Under the pieces are notes generated by a model. It made no database searches and was not told the DNA's origin. It saw only the letters and a program-made list of their open reading frames with translations. Shown piece by piece: positions 1 to 5,009 of a DNA stretch of 5,656 bases; positions within the stretch are counted from its first letter, which is position 1; each line of letters starts with the position of its first letter. The stretch is from contig QIGD01000093.1 of the NCBI GenBank assembly GCA_003229935.1, positions 1 to 5,656 on the forward strand, given 5' to 3'. This DNA is from Methanobacteriota archaeon (GTDB taxonomy: Archaea > Hydrothermarchaeota > Hydrothermarchaeia > Hydrothermarchaeales > BMS3B). A program made the position numbers and the translations under genes.

Positions 1-991
1 CCATAAGAATGATATGAGAATCCCCTCTTACTTTTCCCCCATCTGGCAGATTAACCTGTGGTGCAGAAAATAGCTGATACATTATTGCTTCCTTGATTTC
101 ATTGTAACCGAAGATATGTGGTGCAATACTTGCTATTATTTTTTCATAAACATCACTGCTTTTTGAAAATTCCAGAATCTTCTCCTCATCCTCCTTTTTT
201 ATTTTAATTTCTTCAAATTCAACCTGAACTGGTTTGAAATTGTTGGCTTCAAGAAAAATTTCAAAAACCCTAGATTTGACTGTCCTGTTTCTTTTTACGG
301 CAGTTCTCAATACTCCAGATACAAAAACTGTTTCACCAGGTGTTATCTTTCCTGCGATGTCATCCTCTAGGTAAATAGGTATCTGCTTGGGGTTTTCTCC
401 ACCCCTTAGGTCTTCAAGACTTTCCTGTATGAGTATTTTCTGGGAATCCCTAAAGATAGAATCCTCAACAATAAGCTTGTAGGTTGACTTGCGTTCACAG
501 CTCTCGCAGATGTAAGGTTCCCTCAGAACATCATCCCTTTGCTCTACATAATTGATATGATTGCATTGCTGACATTCAAAGGCACCGGTTATAAGCTTTG
601 GTCTGACATCTGTTGCCTTTCTTACTATACCATCAATACCTATAAACCTCCCTATATCACTGCTTCTAATCTCTCGAATCAATACAGTTGCTGTGTCTGG
701 CAGGTTTATGAAACGCACATTTACCTTGACCTTCACCTCTCCAACTACAGGAAGGTCAATTGCAGCCATAGCTCTGTGAACGGCATTCAGAGTTATATCT
801 GGGTTATATAGGAGAGTTTCAGCAAGAATGTAGTCATACTTCTCAAGAACTTCCATATCAACTTCAACGGTTTGTTTAGCAGGATAATGACGGATAATGT
901 CAAGAATATCTATGGTATAGTAGCTCCTGAAGAACTTCTCAAATTTCTTCTGGAGTTCTTCACCCGTTAATCTGCTCTCTTCTGCAAGCAT
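1..991 (-). CDS. mcm: MCM replicative DNA helicase, N-terminal 330 residues (cut by window edge)
   Basis: This is the minichromosome maintenance helicase, the hexameric ATPase that unwinds DNA at archaeal replication forks. I translated the minus strand from ATG at 991 and the frame stays open to the window edge. Seen: an N-terminal helical region (about residues 1-80), an OB-fold region (about 85-250) with a C4 zinc finger C140-x2-C143 and C162-x2-C165, then the linker into the AAA+ domain (IFGYNEIKEAIMYQLF, near 300-315). It ends at HIILMG, the strand that leads into the Walker A loop, so all ATPase motifs lie outside the window. Upstream, GAGAGGGA at 1008-1001 is a plausible ribosome site, 9 bases before the ATG. 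The gene is downstream of the TatD-like gene on the same strand but separated by 116 bases with a TATA-like box, so it probably has its own promoter. The truncation is due to the window, not decay. Family assignment is very secure. Confidence 0.96.
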   Translation of the reverse strand, partial: MLAEESRLTGEELQKKFEKFFRSYYTIDILDIIRHYPAKQTVEVDMEVLEKYDYILAETLLYNPDITLNAVHRAMAAIDLPVVGEVKVKVNVRFINLPDTATVLIREIRSSDIGRFIGIDGIVRKATDVRPKLITGAFECQQCNHINYVEQRDDVLREPYICESCERKSTYKLIVEDSIFRDSQKILIQESLEDLRGGENPKQIPIYLEDDIAGKITPGETVFVSGVLRTAVKRNRTVKSRVFEIFLEANNFKPVQVEFEEIKIKKEDEEKILEFSKSSDVYEKIIASIAPHIFGYNEIKEAIMYQLFSAPQVNLPDGGKVRGDSHIILM

Positions 992-1000
992 AAAAATATA

Positions 1001-1036
1001 TTCCCTCTCATAGATTAATAACTTTTCTAAATATAC
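1001..1036 (-). promoter_or_regulatory. Probable core promoter and ribosome site of mcm
   Basis: On the minus strand GTATATTTA (1036-1028) resembles an archaeal TATA box. A start site about 25 bases downstream would fall near 1006 and give a leader of about 15 bases carrying GAGAGGGA (1008-1001) before the ATG at 991. The ribosome site would then sit almost at the 5' end. This is inference from spacing only; read-through from the upstream TatD-like gene is also possible. Confidence 0.45.
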
Positions 1037-1107
1037 ATTTCTCTTTCATATGGAAATATCTTTGCCAATAGCACTGCAAAAGTGAAAGTTAGCCAGACAT
1101 CTATAAA

Positions 1108-1965
1108 TCAAAATTCAATATCAATTCCATAAACTTCTTCAATATTTTCCTTATGAATTATATAGACATCTTCTTCACTTATGAACCCTTCCCTTAGAAG
1201 ATTGAGAGTAACTCTGGGCACACTCTTGGGCCCAACAACAGCACCTGATCTTCGCCTATCATCTATATAGTCACTTTCCATAAGGAATCTCTTCCCCTCT
1301 TTCAAGGCTTCAAGAATATTGACACGCTTTGATATCAATGACGGCATTATACCTGTTTTAGAAGCTACCTCGATAAAAGGCGGAGAGAAGTGCTTAACTA
1401 CTCTATTACTGCTGAGCCCTGCCTTTTCAGCAAGCTCAGAAAACTCATAAAAACCACTCTCTCCTATACTCTCTGTATGAAGCTGAACAGCACAGTCTAT
1501 CTCTCCAGCCTTTTTAAAAGCATAGAACAGAAGCTCATGGCATGCATCGATAACATCTTTGCTTACTTCATAATGCGGCCTTCCAAGCTCGCCAAGAGCA
1601 ACTGCTTTATTGTCTTCAATAAATCCACATGCGAGGTCCACGGCATCTTTTGCAATCTGTAAGGCTTCAACTCTGCCTATTTCTTCCAGCATGAAATGAA
1701 ACTCAGCAGGATGAACACCGAGAACTGTAAAAACCTTGATTCCAAGTTCTTCAATCCTCTCTCCAAGAGCCAGTGTTTTTTCATATAGCCTGTGGAAATT
1801 CTCAAGGGTAACACCACTGGAGCCCATATCTTTTGTAAGTTTATTTACAAGAAAAATAGTATTTCCACCCGCTCGTTTGAACTTTTTCACAGCGTCAAGA
1901 CCATAGCCATTCAATTCATCTATATGTATATGATTATCAGTCAGAGGAAATGTTGCTGTAGCCAT
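1108..1965 (-). CDS. TatD-like metal-dependent hydrolase (amidohydrolase superfamily, TIM barrel)
   Basis: This 285-residue soluble protein belongs to the TatD-related branch of metal-dependent hydrolases, near the archaeal group annotated as predicted metal-dependent hydrolases of the urease superfamily. The metal ligands are visible in the expected order: H12 and H14 in DNHIHID, H85 in GVHP, E126 in ALGELGRPHY, H163 in QLHTES, H192 in VVKHFSPP and D232 in MESDYIDD. The full barrel is present and the length is normal. TatD proteins act as DNases or phosphodiesterases in some species, but this archaeal subgroup is poorly characterised, so the substrate is unknown. The ATG follows the DUF116 stop by 11 bases, and AGGAAG overlaps that stop codon at a good distance from the start, which points to translational coupling in a two-gene operon. 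mcm follows downstream on the same strand. The family is secure; the reaction is not. Confidence 0.88.
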   Translation of the reverse strand: MATATFPLTDNHIHIDELNGYGLDAVKKFKRAGGNTIFLVNKLTKDMGSSGVTLENFHRLYEKTLALGERIEELGIKVFTVLGVHPAEFHFMLEEIGRVEALQIAKDAVDLACGFIEDNKAVALGELGRPHYEVSKDVIDACHELLFYAFKKAGEIDCAVQLHTESIGESGFYEFSELAEKAGLSSNRVVKHFSPPFIEVASKTGIMPSLISKRVNILEALKEGKRFLMESDYIDDRRRSGAVVGPKSVPRVTLNLLREGFISEEDVYIIHKENIEEVYGIDIEF

Positions 1966-1976
1966 AAATTATCTTC

Positions 1977-2675
1977 CTAGGTCTCTGATTTGTCACCGCT
2001 GCACGACAGCTTATTTGTTTCATCTTTTATGTTCTCAATGCCAAGTCTCAGCTTTCTGAAGACCTCTTTTACATCTACTTCTGTATTAACACATCCACCT
2101 CTTAGAAGAGGAACCCCCACCACAGTACATTCAGCTCTTGAAATTTCATGCATACTAATATTGAGATCCTGGTAACAGGCTATTCCAAGGGCTGCGCTAG
2201 GCCTCACTTTTTTGACAATCCTTTTGACAAAACTTCCTCCCGGCACTATATAGAATTTATAGCCCAGCCTTTCAGCTTCTGCTTTAATATCCTTAACAAT
2301 ACAGAGACCGCAACCCTTGCAGTCTATCCCTATTCTCGAATCAAGCCTAGCAGGACAGTTGGAATGTCTTACACACTGAGGCACAACAACAATTCTATCA
2401 TCTGGCGATATCCTTGCAAATTTACGTTCATTGAGATTATTCCTCACCTCAATACCAATGAGGTCAACTATTCTATCACTCAGACCGAAAATATGTGCTA
2501 TTCTTTTAAACTGCAGATAAAATGTATCCACAGTAAAGAGGAGTATTCTAGGGAAAAGAAGCCTATGCTTCTTTACCAGCATTACTCCAAGAATTAAAGA
2601 CATAATTAAAAATAACGCCAGAAGTACCAGAACAGTAATTGTGATTTTCCCAATTATAGAGTAAATCTGGTACAT
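1977..2675 (-). CDS. DUF116 family protein: membrane-anchored, cysteine-rich, function unknown
   Basis: This 232-residue protein matches the DUF116 family (COG1852-like), found in archaea and some bacteria, with no established function that I know of. Seen: one N-terminal hydrophobic segment at about residues 8-34, followed by KKHR, which suggests a membrane anchor with the rest in the cytoplasm. The globular part carries a cysteine array: C101, C107, C119, C122 and C125 (the last three as CKGCGLC), then C167, C183 and C195 (in RGGC). Such spacing could bind a metal or iron-sulfur cluster, but this is inference. The short C-terminal tail (about 215-232) is polar and likely disordered. AGGTGG lies 4 bases before the ATG, which supports this start. 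It appears to be the first gene of an operon with the TatD-like hydrolase 11 bases downstream. Family call is good; role unknown. Confidence 0.85.
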   Translation of the reverse strand: MYQIYSIIGKITITVLVLLALFLIMSLILGVMLVKKHRLLFPRILLFTVDTFYLQFKRIAHIFGLSDRIVDLIGIEVRNNLNERKFARISPDDRIVVVPQCVRHSNCPARLDSRIGIDCKGCGLCIVKDIKAEAERLGYKFYIVPGGSFVKRIVKKVRPSAALGIACYQDLNISMHEISRAECTVVGVPLLRGGCVNTEVDVKEVFRKLRLGIENIKDETNKLSCSGDKSET

Positions 2676-2731
2676 ATTCCCACCTAGGAGTTACATATTA
2701 TTAACTCTAATAATATTATTAACAAAAGTTG
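2676..2731 (-). promoter_or_regulatory. Probable promoter of the DUF116-TatD operon with AT-rich repeats
   Basis: Upstream of the DUF116 start lies a perfect 14-base palindrome, TAATAATATTATTA (2708-2721). An 11-base direct repeat, ATATTATTAAC, occurs at 2695-2705 and 2713-2723, with an 18-base period. The palindrome centre is about 40 bases before the ATG, which suits a TATA box giving a leader of about 14 bases that carries AGGTGG. The repeats could be a regulator site overlapping the core promoter, but low complexity in AT-rich DNA can produce such patterns by chance. Confidence 0.4.
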
Positions 2732-2770
2732 AAAAATTGAAAACTTTTTTTTTTGTTATTAAATAATAGT

Positions 2771-2806
2771 GAACTACCCACGACTAAAGTCGTTGGTTTT
2801 CTGCGA
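2771..2806 (+). mobile_element. Hairpin resembling an IS200/IS605-family transposon end (remnant)
   Basis: An imperfect hairpin has arms CCCACGAC (2777-2784) and GTCGTTGG (2789-2796), a TAAA loop and one C-T mismatch, followed by TTTTCTGC. From memory, this pattern (C-rich arm, CTAAAG-type loop, G-rich arm, then TTTTCT) is typical of the ends of IS200/IS605-family and TnpB-carrying elements in archaea. No transposase or TnpB coding sequence is in the window, so this would be a solitary decayed end or the tail of a guide-RNA-like segment. It lies between divergent genes and upstream of the zinc-ribbon promoter. It is unlikely to be a terminator, because no plus-strand gene in the window precedes it. 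Confidence 0.5.
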
Positions 2807-2828
2807 TGTTTATCATAAATCTTTCAGT

Positions 2829-2921
2829 TATATTTATATACGATAAGTTATAATCTGGATAAGGAAGTCTCTATTCTCTATATGGGGGACAGGATTTCTA
2901 AAAAAAAAAGGTGAAAATAAA
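2829..2921 (+). promoter_or_regulatory. Probable promoter and leader of the zinc-ribbon gene
   Basis: TTTATATA at 2833-2840 is the best TATA-like box in the window. A start site about 25 bases on (near 2862) would give a leader of about 60 bases. The leader holds a weak possible stem (GTCTCT at 2867-2872 with GGGGAC at 2885-2890, including G-U pairs), a ten-codon mini-ORF (2882-2914), a ten-A tract (2900-2909) and the ribosome site AGGTGA (2909-2914), 7 bases before the ATG. The start site position is inferred. Confidence 0.5.
2882..2914 (+). other. Ten-codon upstream mini-ORF in the zinc-ribbon leader
   Basis: ATG at 2882 opens a reading frame encoding MGDRISKKKR, ending in TGA at 2912-2914. 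The stop codon lies inside the AGGTGA ribosome site of the zinc-ribbon gene. The last codons run through ten consecutive A residues. Removing one A would fuse this frame to the zinc-ribbon frame with 13 extra residues. No well-spaced ribosome site precedes it (AAGGAAG at 2861-2867 is 14 bases away), so translation is uncertain. Confidence 0.25.
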
Positions 2922-3089
2922 ATGGAAGATAAAATATTAGTCTGTCAGGACTGTGGCGAAGAGTTTACTTTTACTGCAGGAGAACAGGAATTCTTTACTG
3001 AGAAAGGTTTTAGTGACCCAAAAAGATGTAAGACATGCAGGGATAAAAGGAAATCATACAGAAGAAACGACAGAAGCTATCAGTTTTAA
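2922..3089 (+). CDS. Small zinc-ribbon protein (zf-trcl-like), 55 residues
   Basis: This short gene encodes 55 residues beginning MEDKILVCQDCGEEF. Two CxxC knuckles, C8-x2-C11 and C36-x2-C39, would bind one zinc ion as a zinc ribbon. The core, with FTAGEQEFF, KGF and P-KRCKTCR, matches the small probable zinc-ribbon family (zf-trcl type) that I recall from many bacteria and archaea. The tail from about residue 40 is rich in Arg, Lys and Tyr and ends NDRSYQF, which would suit nucleic-acid binding, though that is inference. The start is well supported by AGGTGA 7 bases upstream. It stands alone on the plus strand, divergent from the DUF116 operon and converging on shikimate kinase with only 9 bases between stop codons. 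The biological role of the family is not established. Confidence 0.85.
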   Translation: MEDKILVCQDCGEEFTFTAGEQEFFTEKGFSDPKRCKTCRDKRKSYRRNDRSYQF

Positions 3090-3097
3090 GTTAATGC

Positions 3098-3162
3098 TTC
3101 AGAACTCTGAATGAATTATTTTATTTTTATTTATTATTTTATTTTTATTTATTATTTTATTT
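3098..3162 (+). terminator. Probable U-rich terminator of the zinc-ribbon gene, inside the end of aroK
   Basis: Nine bases after the zinc-ribbon stop, TTCAGA (3098-3103) and TCTGAA (3106-3111) form a short inverted repeat. It is followed by a run of about 47 bases made almost only of T and A and strongly T-rich on the plus strand (3116-3162). T-rich tracts are the main transcription stop signal in archaea. The same bases encode the last residues and repeat tail of shikimate kinase on the other strand, so the signal and the coding sequence overlap. Confidence 0.5.
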
Positions 3163-3653
3163 ACAACTTCTTCTACAGTTAATTGTGATGTATCAATCTT
3201 TATATCATAGTTTTCATAAAAAGGCTTTCTTATATTCATAAGCTCTTTAATTTTTTCCAGTGGTTCGGTGCTCTGAAGAAGTGGCCTGCTTTTATCCCTA
3301 ATAACTCTTTTAGAGATAACATCAGGCTCAGCATGGAGATATACCACCACACCATTTCTTCTCAGCCTCTCAATGTTCTCCCTTCTCAATATAATACCAC
3401 CACCCGTGACAATCACACAATTACTGAGCTCCGCAACTTCCTCCACAACTCCAGTTTCAATCTCCCTGAATCTCTCCTCACCATATTTATCAAATATATT
3501 AAAAATATCCATACCTGTCTTCTTTTCAATCTCCCTGTCAGTATCCACCAGCTCCAAATTCAACCTTCTGGCAAGAAGCTTTCCAACAGTAGTCTTGCCT
3601 GCTCCCATGAATCCCGTGAGTACAATATTGCTTTTCTTCACACATAATTGCAT
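3099..3653 (-). CDS. aroK: Shikimate kinase, bacterial (P-loop NMP-kinase) type
   Basis: This enzyme phosphorylates shikimate with ATP to shikimate 3-phosphate in the cytoplasmic pathway to chorismate. The protein has 184 residues: Walker A GFMGAGKT (14-21), shikimate-binding D37-x-D39, R63 in ERFREIE, the triple glycine TGGG (84-86), the lid with RPLL (123-126), and R142 with Y146 in IRKPFYENY. These are hallmarks of bacterial AroK/AroL; most archaea instead use an unrelated GHMP-family kinase, so transfer from bacteria is likely somewhere in its ancestry. The tail (about 165-180) is an Asn/Lys/Ile repeat encoded by an 18-base tandem repeat, making the protein about 15-20 residues longer than usual. 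No good ribosome site precedes the ATG. A TATA-like box centred about 25 bases upstream suggests a leaderless mRNA from a promoter shared with the divergent tyrA. Confidence 0.93.
   Translation of the reverse strand: MQLCVKKSNIVLTGFMGAGKTTVGKLLARRLNLELVDTDREIEKKTGMDIFNIFDKYGEERFREIETGVVEEVAELSNCVIVTGGGIILRRENIERLRRNGVVVYLHAEPDVISKRVIRDKSRPLLQSTEPLEKIKELMNIRKPFYENYDIKIDTSQLTVEEVVNKIINKNKIINKNKIIHSEF
3115..3162. repeat. 18-base tandem repeat, about 2.7 copies, in the 3' end of aroK
   Basis: The unit ATTATTTTATTTTTATTT occurs at 3115-3132 and again, without change, at 3133-3150. A third partial copy of 12 bases runs 3151-3162. Because the unit is a multiple of three, it adds six-residue blocks (IINKNK-like) to the shikimate kinase tail without breaking the frame. 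Identical copies suggest recent slippage. Copy number may vary among strains. Confidence 0.9.
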
Positions 3654-3701
3654 AGGAATAACAGAGGTAAAACTTTTTATTGATTTCTGATAAGTAATAG
3701 C
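3654..3701. promoter_or_regulatory. Shared bidirectional promoter between aroK and tyrA
   Basis: Only 48 bases separate the two divergent start codons. The single AT-box TTTTTATT (3674-3681, AATAAAAA on the other strand) is centred at 3677.5, which is 24.5 bases from the A of each ATG. That is the distance expected from an archaeal TATA box to the transcription start, so both mRNAs would begin at or next to their start codons. Neither gene has a ribosome site, which agrees with leaderless transcripts. On the plus strand GGTAAAAC just before the box could serve as a BRE. Confidence 0.55.
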
Positions 3702-5009
3702 ATGGCGAAGATTGCAGTTATAGGAGGCACAGGGGAATTTGGGAGTATGTTTGCCAGAATCTTTAGAGAGGAAGGAAATGAAGTTTTAGTAACAGGTAGA
3801 AATAAAGAAACCGGGAAAAAGGTATCCAGAAGCCTTGGAGTAGAATATAAACGTAGCAATATAGAAGCTGCAGAATGGGCAGATGTCGTAATAATCTCTG
3901 TCAGTATAGAAAACACACCGGATGTGATAAAAGAAATTGCACCTCATGTGAGAGATGGCTCACTTCTGATGGACTTCACCAGCGTTAAGGTTGAACCATG
4001 CAGAGCTATGCTGAAATATTCCAGTAAGAAAGTTGAAATAATAGGAACTCACCCTATGTTTAGCCCCAGGGTGATAGGTCTTGAAGGGCTTGTTTTTATA
4101 GTCACACCGGTAAGAGCTGAGAAATGGATGGATTGGCTGAAAGAATGGCTCGAGGATAAAAAGGCAAAGGTTATAATAACAACTCCTGAAGAGCATGATA
4201 AGATAATGAGTGTTGTTCAGGGATTGACTCACTTCACCTATCTAAGTGTTGCTTCTACTCTTGCTGAAATGAAGATTGATGTAAAGGAAACAAGAAAATT
4301 TGCCTCGCCGATTTACGAACTCATGATAGACCTTATAGCAAGAATTGTTGGGCAAAACCCCAGACTTTATGCAGGAATTCAGATGCTGAATCCTGAGGCT
4401 AAAAAGGTTCGCAGAGTTTTTATAGACAGGGCAATTGAATTCAACAATATTATAGACAGAAAAGACAAAGATGCCTTTGTGAAGGAGATGGTTACTGCTG
4501 CCAGACATCTCGGTGACATTAAAGATTCTATGGGCAGAAGCGACAAAGCTATAATGGCCCTTAATCAGGAACTACTAAAATTAAAGGAAAGTGTGGGAAA
4601 AGAAGTAGCACTTCGGCATATCTACTCAGGAAATGTGCATGTAGGAACAGTCAGAAAGGTGGATGGAGAGATGGTTACTCTAGGTAGAGGAAAGAAAAAG
4701 ATTACAATTAAAATATCAAACCTCGAGCTTCTCAGCCATGATGAGTTTATAAAATGGAAGCTGAACAATTTACCCAGAGAAAAAAGGGATTACTCTATTA
4801 TCTTTTCTGAAACCACCGATGAAGAAACAATCTGCAGGGTTTTAAAAAAAATGTTTGAAGGTCTTGCAGAGTGCATGATTCTTGATATTTATAGAGGTAA
4901 GAATCTGCCTGAAGGCATGAAAAGTATAACCCTCAGGCTTGAGGGCGTCAATACAAACTTCAAGGATATTGAAGAGTTCTTAAAAGGTCTGGGAGGAAAA
5001 ATCAGATAG
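3702..5009 (+). CDS. tyrA: Prephenate dehydrogenase with archaeal C-terminal extension (FDX-ACB-like end)
   Basis: This enzyme oxidatively decarboxylates prephenate to 4-hydroxyphenylpyruvate with NAD(P), the tyrosine-branch step. The 435-residue protein opens with a Rossmann fold: GGTGEFG (8-14) and TGR (31-33), whose arginine might favour NADP. DFTSVK (91-96), GTHPMFSP (115-122, H117) and QGLTHF (173-178, H177) match TyrA active-site segments, and a helical dehydrogenase domain runs to about 290. Ordinary TyrA ends near there; this one continues. Residues 305-360 (around GNVHVGTVRKVDGEMVTLG) look like a small beta-rich module. Residues 363-435, with RDYSIIF, DIYRGKNLPEGMKSITLRL (395-413) and a final LGGKIR, resemble the anticodon-binding end of PheRS beta. 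Similar long TyrA proteins occur in methanogens (MJ0612 type). Start: ATG about 25 bases after the shared TATA-like box, no ribosome site. The stop codon abuts that of the convergent signal peptidase. Confidence 0.93.
   Translation: MAKIAVIGGTGEFGSMFARIFREEGNEVLVTGRNKETGKKVSRSLGVEYKRSNIEAAEWADVVIISVSIENTPDVIKEIAPHVRDGSLLMDFTSVKVEPCRAMLKYSSKKVEIIGTHPMFSPRVIGLEGLVFIVTPVRAEKWMDWLKEWLEDKKAKVIITTPEEHDKIMSVVQGLTHFTYLSVASTLAEMKIDVKETRKFASPIYELMIDLIARIVGQNPRLYAGIQMLNPEAKKVRRVFIDRAIEFNNIIDRKDKDAFVKEMVTAARHLGDIKDSMGRSDKAIMALNQELLKLKESVGKEVALRHIYSGNVHVGTVRKVDGEMVTLGRGKKKITIKISNLELLSHDEFIKWKLNNLPREKRDYSIIFSETTDEETICRVLKKMFEGLAECMILDIYRGKNLPEGMKSITLRLEGVNTNFKDIEEFLKGLGGKIR

Noticed and set aside
539..811. 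Plus-strand open frame of 90 codons
   Set aside because: It lies wholly antisense to the MCM coding sequence, whose translation shows the family fold and zinc finger; the plus-strand peptide resembles nothing I know.
1060..1107. Possible terminator or small RNA between the TatD-like gene and mcm
   Set aside because: Only a weak TTGC/GCAA inverted repeat and short T runs are present; nothing stands above background.
2148..2597. Plus-strand open frame of 149 codons
   Set aside because: It is antisense to DUF116, which has a ribosome site, a membrane anchor and conserved cysteines; the plus-strand product looks like random sequence.
2777..2800. Hairpin plus T run read as an ordinary intrinsic terminator
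   Set aside because: No plus-strand gene precedes it in the window, the T run is only four bases, and a matching hairpin at 5590-5609 points to a transposon-end type instead.
3115..3162. Tandem repeat as a possible CRISPR array or origin iterons
   Set aside because: There are no spacers, the units directly abut, and the repeat is in frame within aroK.
3333..3690. Plus-strand open frames opposite aroK
   Set aside because: They are shadows of shikimate kinase, whose motifs are all present on the minus strand, and one runs across the promoter region.
3677..4508. Minus-strand open frames opposite tyrA
   Set aside because: They overlap the well-supported TyrA coding sequence and show no recognisable domain or start signal.
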